From CAYFPO01 sp964345035 (GTDB lineage: Bacteria > Fidelibacterota > Marinisomatia > SCGC-AAA003-L08 > GCA-002704045), in the NCBI GenBank assembly GCA_964345035.1, contig CAYFPO010000001.1, positions 227,882 through 291,881 of the forward strand: 64,000 nucleotides of DNA, given 5' to 3'. The position numbers and the translations under genes were made by a program. The notes under the pieces are model-generated. The model was not told where the DNA came from. It was given only the letters and a program-made list of their open reading frames with translations, and ran no database searches. Position 1 is the first letter of the stretch. Each line of letters opens with the position of its first letter. This document shows, piece by piece, positions 52,955-61,138 of this stretch.

Positions 52955-53781
52955 GTAAAATTATCAATTAACCTTGTATTTCCAATATATACTGCCACAG
53001 TTACCAACACATCATTTTCAATATCGCCGTCAATTTCACCAAGATTCACACTATCTGCAATAGAAACATATTCTATTTTCAAAAGAGTTTCTTCTCTCAA
53101 CACTTCTGAGATAATTGATTTTAATTGATTTGTAGACTTTATACCGCCCTGTAATGATTTTTTTCCGCATTCAAGTGCTTTAAAAATTATCCCAGCTTTT
53201 TTCCTTTCTACAGGAGATAAATACTCATTTCTGGAACTCATTGCAAGACCATTACCTTCCCTGATAGTTTTGCCGGGAATTATATCAATATTAAAATTCA
53301 GGTCATAGCACATTTTTTTTATTAGTCGCAATTGTGAAGGATCTTTTTCACCAAAAAATGAGTGCGTCGGCTCAACAATATTAAACAACTTTGCTACAAT
53401 TGTTAAAACTCCCCTAAAAAAATCTGGTCGACTTTTACCCTCCATACATTTGGTTAATTCTAATTCATCGACAAAAACAGTGGAGTTTTCAGAATACATT
53501 TCTTTTTTTGAAGGTAAGAACACACAATCCACTGAAAAATCATTTAATTTTTCCAAATCATCCTCCAATTGTTGAGGATATTGATCTAAATCCTCATTTT
53601 CACCAAATTGCGTTGGATTTACAAAAATACTGACGATTGTATAATTACAGTATGAATTTGAGAGTTCAACCAGAGAAAGATGGCCGGAATGTAAAGCACC
53701 CATTGTTGGTACAAAGCCAATAGAGCCGGTTATATTTTGCCGCCACTGTCTGAATGCCTTGATATTATCAATTGTGGTTAT
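52936..53781 (-). CDS. panC: Pantothenate synthetase, apparent AUA start
   Basis: 281 residues from ATA 53781. PanC joins pantoate and beta-alanine using ATP. The only ATG near the front (53703) is the conserved internal Met of VPTMGALHSGHLSLV, so it removes the first 26 residues (ITTIDNIKAFRQWRQNITGS then IGFVPT), which match the family N-terminus. The codon before ATA is TAA (53784-53782) and no ATG, GTG, TTG or CTG lies between, so the start must be non-canonical; ATA overlaps the panB stop as ATAA. Other motifs: FVNPTQFGENEDLDQYP, FFGEKDPSQLRLIKKM and GLAMSSRNEYLSP. Second gene of panB-panC. Confidence 0.92.
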   Translation of the reverse strand: MTTIDNIKAFRQWRQNITGSIGFVPTMGALHSGHLSLVELSNSYCNYTIVSIFVNPTQFGENEDLDQYPQQLEDDLEKLNDFSVDCVFLPSKKEMYSENSTVFVDELELTKCMEGKSRPDFFRGVLTIVAKLFNIVEPTHSFFGEKDPSQLRLIKKMCYDLNFNIDIIPGKTIREGNGLAMSSRNEYLSPVERKKAGIIFKALECGKKSLQGGIKSTNQLKSIISEVLREETLLKIEYVSIADSVNLGEIDGDIENDVLVTVAVYIGNTRLIDNFTYSFAI

Positions 53782-54623
53782 TTAAAAATTTCCCTGAGAA
53801 TTTCTGCTGTGTTATGAGATAATTTTTTTGAATGGCTTTCAGTTGGAAACCGGCCTTTTTCTACATCAGATTTATATTTTGCAATTGCAAAGGTGATTCT
53901 GTCGGATAAATTTTCATATTGATGTGTATGTGCAGGTACAAATTCTGAATACATTCCAAGAATATCATGATATACCTGAATTTGACCATCGCAATGTGGA
54001 CCTGCGGCAATCCCGATTGTAGGAATGGACACTTTTTCTGTGATCATTTTTGCAAGCTCTGCGGGGATACCCTCCAATACTACTGCGAATGCACCTGCTT
54101 GTGCCACAGCCATTGCATCATTGAACACTTTTTCAGCATCTTCCAATGATTTTCCCTGAATCTTGTAACCCGACATTTGATTCACAGATTGGGGAGTCAA
54201 TCCAACATGCCCCATTACCGGAATTCCAATGTTTACAATTGCCTCAATTTGCTTGAACATAATGCTTCCACCTTCAAGTTTTACTGCATTAGCATCAGCG
54301 TCTTTTATGAATCTTCCCGCAGACTCTACAGCTAATTCAACAGATGACTGATAGCTCATAAATGGCATATCTGCCACTACGAGGGCATGTGTTGTACCCC
54401 GCGCCACCGCCTTAACCAACATCAGCATTTCATCAACGGTAACTGGAATCGTAGATTGATGTCCGAGAACAACCATTGCAGCGCTGTCCCCGACGAGAAT
54501 TAACGGTATTTCTTCCGAATCCACTAATCTCGCTGATGGAAAATCATACGCTGTTAAAGTTGCAAAAGGAATTTCAGATTCCTTTAATTTTTTTATTTTT
54601 TCAATAGTTACTTTTTTACGCAC
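53778..54623 (-). CDS. panB: 3-methyl-2-oxobutanoate hydroxymethyltransferase
   Basis: 281 residues. PanB adds a hydroxymethyl group from 5,10-methylene-THF to ketoisovalerate, giving ketopantoate. Visible: IPFATLTAYDFPSARLVD, LVGDSAAMVVLGHQSTIPVTVDEML, VVADMPFMSYQSS, NAVKLEGG, GHVGLTPQSVNQMSGYKIQGK, AFAVVLEGIPAELA and IGIAAGPHCDGQIQVYHDILG. ATG start 54623. First gene of the panB-panC unit; its promoter should be in the 336-base gap to the right. Confidence 0.96.
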   Translation of the reverse strand: MRKKVTIEKIKKLKESEIPFATLTAYDFPSARLVDSEEIPLILVGDSAAMVVLGHQSTIPVTVDEMLMLVKAVARGTTHALVVADMPFMSYQSSVELAVESAGRFIKDADANAVKLEGGSIMFKQIEAIVNIGIPVMGHVGLTPQSVNQMSGYKIQGKSLEDAEKVFNDAMAVAQAGAFAVVLEGIPAELAKMITEKVSIPTIGIAAGPHCDGQIQVYHDILGMYSEFVPAHTHQYENLSDRITFAIAKYKSDVEKGRFPTESHSKKLSHNTAEILREIFK

Positions 54624-54876
54624 AATCAGTATAACCTTATTTAAAAAGTTTCTTAAATTTTAGACTAAGAACCGTATTTTTTGACAAATAGAAAATTTCA
54701 TTAACAGAATTCAAAAAATACAATTCTTATCGATTGATTCAGGGCAAATTTAAAAATACTTTTGAATGCTAAAATACCCAAAGTATGTTGGTAATTTTTT
54801 AATGAAAAAAAATCATTACACCAGATATAGTATTATTTGAGTAGATATAACACAATTTTTACAGGAATTTTTCTTG

Positions 54877-54893
54877 GTATTAGTGTCTAATAC
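54877..54893. promoter_or_regulatory. Inverted repeat GTATTAG-TGT-CTAATAC, candidate operator
   Basis: Perfect seven-base arms around TGT, extendable to ten-base arms with one mismatch (TTGGTATTAG / CTAATACTAA). It lies 67 bases before the first gene of the motor operon; no T-tract follows, so a regulator site is more likely than a terminator. Confidence 0.45.
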
Positions 54894-54898
54894 TAATA

Positions 54899-54915
54899 TA
54901 TTCAACCATTGAATA
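54899..54915. promoter_or_regulatory. Inverted repeat TATTCAA-CCA-TTGAATA, candidate operator
   Basis: Perfect seven-base arms around CCA. Its centre is 22 bases (two helical turns) from that of the neighbouring inverted repeat, so both would face the same side of the helix. Sequence differs from the first repeat, so it may bind another protein or form a hairpin in the leader. Confidence 0.4.
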
Positions 54916-54959
54916 AATTAAACAATTCAATTCAAAATATGAGGAGATCTTGGTTCTAA

Positions 54960-55898
54960 ATGAAAACCAATAGAATAATATTGACGGTAATTTTAATACC
55001 GTTTTTTGTATGCAGTTGTGCAATGCTGAAAAAATCAGCACCAATAAATGGTGTAAATAACGGCAAATCAAAGGTTGTTTCAGATAATAAAAAGGCAGAA
55101 GCAAAGAAGGAAAAATCGACATCAGTCGGTTCCAGTTCGGAGACTGCAAATAAGCAAAATACAAACTCAACTGAACGTGGAGCTGAATCTGATGTTGTAG
55201 AATCCTACATTGCAGATGAAATGAATTTTGAGATTAAAAAATTAAAAGCAGAGCTCAAGCATGCGAAAACAGAAATTAGGGAGCTGAAGGCAAAAAGTGA
55301 GATTTGGACAAATCCACTCTCTGTATATAACAAGGAAATTATTTTAAACAATGGAAGTACCATATTTGGGAAAATTGTATATCAAGACAAGGATGTTTTA
55401 AAGGCAGAGACATTGATAGGATATTTAACTATTGATAGAAGCACCATCGTCAGAATTGTAGAAAATGTTACAGATACTCCACCGGAGAAAGCGGAACAAG
55501 ATATTATAGAAGCAGCCGGTATTGACACCAAAGGCGCCTCCGGCATTGATTTTATCAGCAATAAAGAGGGTAAGGATGGTGCTAATGTAATACTCCTTGG
55601 CAATGTTAACGAATTCAAGGATAAATCTGGGAATACTATACTCACAGGTGAAGTAAAGAACATTGGCAATAGAAGAGGAGATTTTGCAAAAATAAATTTC
55701 ATTTTCAGAAAAGACTGGAAGGGTGAAACTGAAACCCTGACTGCTTTTGTGCAGGGTACAACCCATACCTTTGACACAGGAATTGTAACAGATTCCAGTG
55801 TTTTACCCGGAGCAACAGCACAATTTGAGTTAATTGTTCCTCAAACATTCGGATTATTCATCGGATATTCTTACAGTTTAGATTGGGAAGAATTTTAA
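54960..55898 (+). CDS. Lipoprotein with coiled coil and FxLYD-like domain, first gene of the motor operon
   Basis: 312 residues. The signal IILTVILIPFFVCSC ends in a lipobox, so it is anchored by lipid. A Lys/Ser/Asn-rich linker (25-75) leads to a short coiled coil (about 80-115: FEIKKLKAELKHAKTEIRELKAKSE split by heptads), then a small beta domain (NGSTIFGKIVYQDKDVLKAE ... GYLTIDRSTIVRIVENV) and a C-terminal FxLYD-like domain (about 205-310: LTGEVKNIGNRRGDFAKINFIFRKD...LPGATAQFELIVP). No enzymatic motif. The next gene begins 6 bases after the stop. I infer an envelope tether or structural partner of the motor. Confidence 0.75.
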   Translation: MKTNRIILTVILIPFFVCSCAMLKKSAPINGVNNGKSKVVSDNKKAEAKKEKSTSVGSSSETANKQNTNSTERGAESDVVESYIADEMNFEIKKLKAELKHAKTEIRELKAKSEIWTNPLSVYNKEIILNNGSTIFGKIVYQDKDVLKAETLIGYLTIDRSTIVRIVENVTDTPPEKAEQDIIEAAGIDTKGASGIDFISNKEGKDGANVILLGNVNEFKDKSGNTILTGEVKNIGNRRGDFAKINFIFRKDWKGETETLTAFVQGTTHTFDTGIVTDSSVLPGATAQFELIVPQTFGLFIGYSYSLDWEEF

Positions 55899-55904
55899 AT
55901 AATC

Positions 55905-56642
55905 TTGAAGCTGCAATTCTTTTATATCATCAGCATATTTGCTGGGGTTACTATTACACAGGAGAAAATTTTCTGGGATTTAGGTTTGGTAATTTATCCA
56001 ATTCCGCAAACCCAATCTGCAGTTGCAGTACAAACACCGGTTGAAAATTCAGATTCTTCGGTTATAGAAATATTTACAAAAAACGAAATTAAGGGAATGC
56101 GTGTAAAACTTCCCGAACATACTTTATATGACCATGTTGAAGGATTAACAGAAAAATTGCATATAACAACTACTACGGCACCCATCCAGGTTAATGAATC
56201 ACAATCTGATGAAAATCAGGAACAAAATCTGCCGACAATATTATTCGAGAATCAGGATAATCAAATAAATTCATTAGAGAAGCAAGGCACCGAATCATTT
56301 CGTTCCGGTAGATATAAGGAAGCGCTGGAATATCTAACAAAGATTGATTTTAACAACTATACCAAAGGTGAACAGAATAAAATTACATATTTAACAGCAA
56401 ATGCATATTTTCAGCTTGGTGAATATACCAAAGCTGAGGAATATTTACACCATTTGACAGTCCAGAGATTTTCACCGGAAGCTGATGATGCTCTCATGCT
56501 GTTGGGAATGGTTTATAAAAAACAGAATAAAAAAGATTTTGCAATACAGATGTTCAGACAGGTAATTCTGGACTTTCCCGACAGTGAGTTTTATGAAAGT
56601 GCAAAGATTCAAAACAGAATTCTTTCACAGAACACAGAATAA
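55905..56642 (+). CDS. Exported TPR protein (BamD/YbgF-like), motor operon
   Basis: 245 residues from TTG 55905 with a signal peptide (LQFFYIISIFAGVTITQ). A low-complexity polar region (25-120) precedes three tandem TPR-like helical repeats (about 123-240): LEKQGTESFRSGRYKEALEYL, TYLTANAYFQLGEYTKAEEYL and LMLLGMVYKKQNKKDFAIQMF, followed by RQVILDFPDSEFYESAKIQ. The arrangement resembles the periplasmic YbgF/CpoB and BamD scaffolds. It probably mediates protein contacts for the neighbouring envelope and motor proteins. It is 4 bases from the next gene. Confidence 0.78.
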   Translation: MKLQFFYIISIFAGVTITQEKIFWDLGLVIYPIPQTQSAVAVQTPVENSDSSVIEIFTKNEIKGMRVKLPEHTLYDHVEGLTEKLHITTTTAPIQVNESQSDENQEQNLPTILFENQDNQINSLEKQGTESFRSGRYKEALEYLTKIDFNNYTKGEQNKITYLTANAYFQLGEYTKAEEYLHHLTVQRFSPEADDALMLLGMVYKKQNKKDFAIQMFRQVILDFPDSEFYESAKIQNRILSQNTE

Positions 56643-56646
56643 ATAC

Positions 56647-58026
56647 ATGACATCCATAAAAACGCATATTTTCATTATAGCAGTCTGCTATATGGTTTAC
56701 CCGGTTATACTTGAAGGAGGCTCAAGAGTTGCTTTTTCACGTCCTGGTTCTATGATGAAAATTCCTACAAGTACAGTTGAAATACCCACCAATTTATTTA
56801 CAGTTGGTGCATCTGCTGAAATATTCAAAATTGACCCATTTAACCAGGGTGGCGGGATGTTCCTGAACGCATACCTTTCACAACGGTTTAATCTTGGATT
56901 TTCTGTTATTTCATTCGCAGATACTTCAACATACATAGAAAAAGACAGCACACTTTTTAAACCAGTTAATGAAACCGGATTACATTTTCAATATACAGTA
57001 TATCAAAAAAAATCTGTCAGCATAGGAATTGGTATTCAGGATATTTTGATTAGGAAAGGTGAGGATATCAATCAGAATAAATGGAGTATATATGCAGTTT
57101 TTTCCAGCGAACGGGATTTTGATGAATTTACGCTTGGTTCCTATTTGGGATTTGGTTCAGGCAGCATTGGTTTTGACAGCGGTATAGAGTCAGATACAAT
57201 AACAAATGAAAATCAATCTTCTGGTGGTGTCTTTTTAGGATTTCTCCTGAAAACACCTTATATGAAAGAGTTCGGTGGGATGGATTTTATGGCAGAGTTT
57301 GATGGCTCGGGGTTGAACATGGGTGTTAAAATTCCAATTACACAGGATTATAAAATCATGCTTGGTGTAACGCATTTTGAAAATCTGGGAGATTATGGAA
57401 CACAAAGTGATGATACAGAACCATTACCACTTTCGCTGGAAGCACCCTCAATTACAGTTGGTTTTTCTATGTCAATCCCGGGAACCTTTAAAGGTTCAAA
57501 ACCAACATTTAAGAAGCCTGGATTTACTGAAGATGATGCGGAAATTAAAACAGAACATTCTCAAGAATTTGATGAAATGCTCTCAACATTGAGAGATTCT
57601 TTAAAATATGATAGATTCCAAATTGAAAATTTGACAGAACATAATTCACAATTAGAACAGCAGATATCTAAATTGGTTGATTCAACCCGGGTACTGCATT
57701 TAGAAAACCAGGTTTTTGAATCAAATCTAAATAAAACAATGAGACATCTGTCCCGATCCTTGAGACATTATTATTCCGGGGACTATATGATGGCACTTCA
57801 AGAAGTTGAACTGGCACTCCATTTAAACCCTGAATTGGCAGTAGCGTATGCACGAAGGGGATCTATTTATTTCAAACTGGGAGATGAACAGAAGGCAATC
57901 ATAAACTGGAATATAGCTTTAAAGCTGGATCCGGAATATGAAGAAGTAAGAACAATTCTACAGGCTCTTCACGAAAATCGGCTGAAGTCTGCAACCAATC
58001 TTAATGATGATCAAAATGGATTGTAG
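56647..58026 (+). CDS. Outer-membrane-like protein with coiled coil and C-terminal TPRs, motor operon
   Basis: 459 residues from ATG 56647; the frame extends to 56584, but the signal peptide (THIFIIAVCYMVYPVILEGGS) begins here. Residues 20-290 are beta-rich with alternating polar and aromatic residues and glycine turns (TVGASAEIFKIDPF, FNLGFSVISFADT, LGSYLGFGSGSIGF, MGVKIPITQDYKIMLGVTHF), like PorV/PorP-type or other small outer-membrane barrels. A coiled coil (about 300-375) and two TPR units (DYMMALQEVELALHLNPELAVAYARRGSIYF; QKAIINWNIALKLDPEYEE) follow. The fusion suggests a barrel anchor with a periplasmic arm. MotA starts 16 bases later, preceded by GGAGGA. Confidence 0.72.
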   Translation: MTSIKTHIFIIAVCYMVYPVILEGGSRVAFSRPGSMMKIPTSTVEIPTNLFTVGASAEIFKIDPFNQGGGMFLNAYLSQRFNLGFSVISFADTSTYIEKDSTLFKPVNETGLHFQYTVYQKKSVSIGIGIQDILIRKGEDINQNKWSIYAVFSSERDFDEFTLGSYLGFGSGSIGFDSGIESDTITNENQSSGGVFLGFLLKTPYMKEFGGMDFMAEFDGSGLNMGVKIPITQDYKIMLGVTHFENLGDYGTQSDDTEPLPLSLEAPSITVGFSMSIPGTFKGSKPTFKKPGFTEDDAEIKTEHSQEFDEMLSTLRDSLKYDRFQIENLTEHNSQLEQQISKLVDSTRVLHLENQVFESNLNKTMRHLSRSLRHYYSGDYMMALQEVELALHLNPELAVAYARRGSIYFKLGDEQKAIINWNIALKLDPEYEEVRTILQALHENRLKSATNLNDDQNGL

Positions 58027-58042
58027 GAGGATCACCTAAACT

Positions 58043-58846
58043 ATGGATTTTGCAACAATATTTGGATTATTAGCTGGTATTGCACTTATTGGTACAGGAA
58101 TGTTTTTTGGTTCCATTGAAAATTCGGTTCCGATTTATAAATTTTGGTCGGTCAACAGCATTTTTATAGTTCTGGGTGGTACTATTGCAGCAACTGCAGT
58201 TGCATTCCCCATGAAAGAAGTGTTGCGGATTTTAGGGTTAATTGGGATGGTTTTTAAAAAGCCACGCATACAGTTAGGTAATCTTGTTGATGATATAGTT
58301 TCAATATCGAATGCACACAGAACGGGAATGGGTGAATTGGTTAAATCAATGGATACAGTTCGCAATTATTTTTTAAAAGATGGTATACAGTTTATAATTG
58401 ACAGTATAGAAATTGAGGAAATACAGGAGCTTTTGGAAACCAGGGAATTTTACCGGAGTGAACGGGAAATTCAAGAAGCAAATTTAATGAATAAAATGGG
58501 AATTTTTGCTCCGGCATTTGGACTTGTTGGAACGTTAATCGGACTGGTATTCATGTTATTCGGTATGGGAAATGAAGCCACAGCAGCTGCAGGAAATCCT
58601 GCGGGCGCTTTAGGCGGTGCTATGGGAATCGCCCTGATTACAACTTTTTATGGAGCTGTTCTGGCAAATCTTATTTTTATACCATTTTCTGAAAAGATTA
58701 AATCCAGGAACGCTGCCAGCGCATTAGAATCGGCAATTATTATTGAAGGCATCAAAATGATTTATGGAAAACGTCATCCCTTAATTGTTCGTGAACATAT
58801 GAATTCTTTTCTTCCACCCAGGGAAAGAAAGAGAGAAACCATTTAA
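58043..58846 (+). CDS. motA: MotA-type stator (proton/sodium channel) subunit
   Basis: 267 residues with a GGAGGA ribosome site 7-16 bases upstream. Four TMs (about 4-24, 37-57, 151-173, 184-206) with a 95-residue cytoplasmic loop, as in MotA/PomA. Conserved segments: FIVLGGTIAATAVAFPMKEV, REIQEANLMNKMGIFAPAFGLVGTLIGLVFML with the essential Pro before TM3, and GALGGAMGIALITTFYGAVLANLIFIPFSEKIKSR. This is MotA/PomA rather than ExbB/TolQ, judged by the long loop and two N-terminal TMs. It couples ion flow to torque on a FliG-type rotor; a FliG is encoded four genes on. MotB follows 6 bases later. Confidence 0.95.
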   Translation: MDFATIFGLLAGIALIGTGMFFGSIENSVPIYKFWSVNSIFIVLGGTIAATAVAFPMKEVLRILGLIGMVFKKPRIQLGNLVDDIVSISNAHRTGMGELVKSMDTVRNYFLKDGIQFIIDSIEIEEIQELLETREFYRSEREIQEANLMNKMGIFAPAFGLVGTLIGLVFMLFGMGNEATAAAGNPAGALGGAMGIALITTFYGAVLANLIFIPFSEKIKSRNAASALESAIIIEGIKMIYGKRHPLIVREHMNSFLPPRERKRETI

Positions 58847-58852
58847 TCACAG

Positions 58853-59617
58853 ATGTATCTGAAAAAAACACAAATTGAAGATAATCCCGTTGGTTGGTTG
58901 ATGACTTTTGGTGATATGATGACATTAATCTTAACATTTTTTGTGTTATTATTTTCAATGTCGACTCTGGATCCGGTAAAAATGGCACAAATGGGCGATG
59001 CAATGTCGGAAGCTACCGGCAGAGTGGAAGAACGGGTAGCCAAACCATTGGCATCAATGGAAGAAATAAGAGAATCACTTAATACCATTGTTTCTGAAGC
59101 AGACATGGCAGAGGAATCAACAATCAGTTGGGATCCACGCGGTGTTGCCATTGAATTAAAAGGAGATGTATCCTTTTCTGCAGGTAGTACGGAATTACAC
59201 CCGAAGATGGAACAACTTATAGATGTGATGATACACGAATTATTGAATAATGTAAATGACCTTCGGACAGTCTTAGTTGAAGGCCATTCTGATAATCAAA
59301 AAATATCAGGTGATCTGGCAGAAAAGTATCCTACAAATTGGGAGCTTTCGTCAGCCCGTGCTTCTGTTGTTGTGAACAGAATTATTGACAGAAGCATTGA
59401 ATTTGCAGGGAGCGGAATCATAGATGAGGATTATGTTGACGGCAGGATTTCGGGAAGGCTATCTGCATCAGGATATGCAGATCAATGGCCCGCTGATATT
59501 AGTTATGAAGACCGTAGAAATGGTTTGATTAGTGAAGAAAAAATTAAATTATTAAATTCGACCAAAGAATTAATGGCTAAAAATCGTAGAATAAAAATTA
59601 TTTACTCAAGGCAATAG
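58853..59617 (+). CDS. motB: MotB-type stator subunit with OmpA-like peptidoglycan-binding domain
   Basis: 254 residues. One TM (about 16-38) carries Asp21 in WLMTFGDMMTLILTFFVLLFSMST, the ion-binding Asp of MotB. A plug/linker region (40-95) precedes the OmpA/MotB domain (about 96-250): VSFSAGSTELHPKMEQLIDVM, VLVEGHSDNQ and NWELSSARASVVVNRI, with the peptidoglycan-binding Asp and Arg present. The domain anchors the stator to the cell wall. An insertion rich in Asp/Gly (about 185-215) sits before YADQWPADISYEDRRNGLISEEK. A gap of 24 bases with AGGAG leads to the FliF-like gene. Confidence 0.95.
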   Translation: MYLKKTQIEDNPVGWLMTFGDMMTLILTFFVLLFSMSTLDPVKMAQMGDAMSEATGRVEERVAKPLASMEEIRESLNTIVSEADMAEESTISWDPRGVAIELKGDVSFSAGSTELHPKMEQLIDVMIHELLNNVNDLRTVLVEGHSDNQKISGDLAEKYPTNWELSSARASVVVNRIIDRSIEFAGSGIIDEDYVDGRISGRLSASGYADQWPADISYEDRRNGLISEEKIKLLNSTKELMAKNRRIKIIYSRQ

Positions 59618-59641
59618 TTCTATTAAATTTAGGAGCAAAAA

Positions 59642-61138
59642 ATGCAAAGTAAAAGACAACTCTTAGTAATAATTCTGGCACTGACAGTGCCAGTAATGAT
59701 TTCCCAGAATGTAGATCTATGGACTCAAAAGATTACCATAGAAAATTCTTTACGGGATAAACTGACATTTGCAATCAGCCGGGTACTGGACGAAAACCAA
59801 TTCTTCGTGAATGTAGAGGTAGAACTTGCAACCCAGACAGGGCCGGGCGTTGGCAGCATACCCGGGTCTGAGGATGGTGGTACACCGGAATATCTTGCAG
59901 ATTATGAATCTGTTACACCGGGAATTACAGAAGAATCAGAGCAACAGCCAGAACCCGAAACTACTGCACCTGTATACAGTCCTATTCCCGGGCTTCCTGC
60001 AATTCCAGCGGTGGAAGAAAAAGAGGAACCAGTTAAAGAAGAACCTGCAATACAAAGCCCTGCACCAAGCGGGAGGGATGAAGTTCGCCAGCAATATAGC
60101 TATCAGGATGTGACTACCTCCGCCATCAGCAGTGTTGATGTTACTATATATCTAGAAGAATCTGTTGCCACTGCCGGCACAAAACGAGATGTAATTGAAA
60201 TTGTATGTGGTATTATCCCAAAAACTCAGAATTGTGCAGATTGTAATGACTGTGTAAGTTTCAAACAAATGGAATTTAAAGGTGAATTAACAGAAGAAAC
60301 AAAATCCACCGAGTTGGAAGACCGTTTGTCCACTCTGGAATCCACTATTGATGAGCAAAAAGAAGAGATTGCAAAAATGGAGAAGGAAAAATTAAATAAT
60401 ATGTTATCCACGCTCCAATCGAAGCTGGAAGGCATAGAAACAGAACGTAATTTACTTGTCAGACTCGATAGAATTGAAGATTCCACCAGGCTTGCTAACC
60501 TTGTAAGAAAAGAAGAAAAATATCAAGACAGACGGGATTCATTGCTGCTGGTGTTGGAACAAAAGAGAGAAGAGGCTTTAAATCAAAGGATCAGCGCTGA
60601 ATCAAAATATGCTGAAAAGTTATTTACATTAGCAGAAAAACAGCTGGAAAAAGCATACCAGGCACCGGGATCACAAATGCAGGCTCCCGGGAATAATCAA
60701 TTTAACGGTTCAGGGCTGGGTTTACAATATCCCGGATCTTCACAGGCTTCCAATGATTGGATTTGGGTTTTAATCACATTAATTATTGTTGGTGGATTGG
60801 TTGTATCATTAATATTATTAAAAAATCAAAAGAAACCGGTTTATTTAAAACAAAAAACAGTTAAAAAAGACACACCTCCTGATAATGGCGACAATAACAC
60901 GCATGATGTACCTGCAGCGATCCCGCCTACTCCTCCAGTGCAGCATGAACCGCCGCCGGAAACACCACCGGCAACCAGTCATGTTGGCGATGATACAGAT
61001 GTAATAAAATCAGAGGTGAAATCATTACGGCAATCGGCTGTAACAATGAGCGTGGGACAAAAGGAAGCTGCTACAAAAATAATTCAGGACTGGCTGGATG
61101 AACCAGCCAAGGGTGAGTCTGCAGCGGAGGGAGAATAA
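59642..61138 (+). CDS. FliF-like one-TM membrane protein with FliG-binding-type tail
   Basis: 498 residues. N-terminal signal peptide (RQLLVIILALTVPVMISQN), then a ring-building-motif-3-like domain: LRDKLTFAISRVLDENQFFVNVEVELA resembles FliF's ....L.P.lG..nv...V...l, and after a Pro/Glu-rich loop (70-150) SSVDVTIYLEESVATAGTKRDVIEIVCGII...SFKQMEF matches the second half. Cys189, 198, 201 and 204 lie in an inserted loop. A long coiled coil (about 215-340), TM (373-393: WIWVLITLIIVGGLVVSLILL) and cytoplasmic Pro-rich tail follow, ending QKEAATKIIQDWLDEP, like the FliF C-terminal helix that binds FliG. FliG follows directly. Homology to FliF is an inference from these patterns and position. Confidence 0.72.
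   Translation: MQSKRQLLVIILALTVPVMISQNVDLWTQKITIENSLRDKLTFAISRVLDENQFFVNVEVELATQTGPGVGSIPGSEDGGTPEYLADYESVTPGITEESEQQPEPETTAPVYSPIPGLPAIPAVEEKEEPVKEEPAIQSPAPSGRDEVRQQYSYQDVTTSAISSVDVTIYLEESVATAGTKRDVIEIVCGIIPKTQNCADCNDCVSFKQMEFKGELTEETKSTELEDRLSTLESTIDEQKEEIAKMEKEKLNNMLSTLQSKLEGIETERNLLVRLDRIEDSTRLANLVRKEEKYQDRRDSLLLVLEQKREEALNQRISAESKYAEKLFTLAEKQLEKAYQAPGSQMQAPGNNQFNGSGLGLQYPGSSQASNDWIWVLITLIIVGGLVVSLILLKNQKKPVYLKQKTVKKDTPPDNGDNNTHDVPAAIPPTPPVQHEPPPETPPATSHVGDDTDVIKSEVKSLRQSAVTMSVGQKEAATKIIQDWLDEPAKGESAAEGE

Larger units (their letters stand above)
54624..54959. other. 336-base intergenic region between panB and the motor operon
   Basis: No ORF or RNA gene is recognised. The region is very AT-rich and must hold divergent promoters for panB (leftward) and the lipoprotein-to-fliG operon (rightward). 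Its right end has two adjacent inverted repeats at 54877-54893 and 54899-54915. A GAGGAG purine stretch lies shortly before the ATG at 54960. Confidence 0.6.

Noticed and set aside
52936..53703. panC starting at ATG 53703
   Set aside because: That Met is the conserved internal Met of PTMGALH; the family N-terminus is encoded upstream.
58043..59617. MotA/MotB pair as a Zorya (ZorAB) defence system or ExbBD/TolQR
   Set aside because: Neighbours are FliG and a FliF-like protein, not ZorC/D/E; MotA has the long cytoplasmic loop and MotB the peptidoglycan-binding domain of flagellar-type stators.
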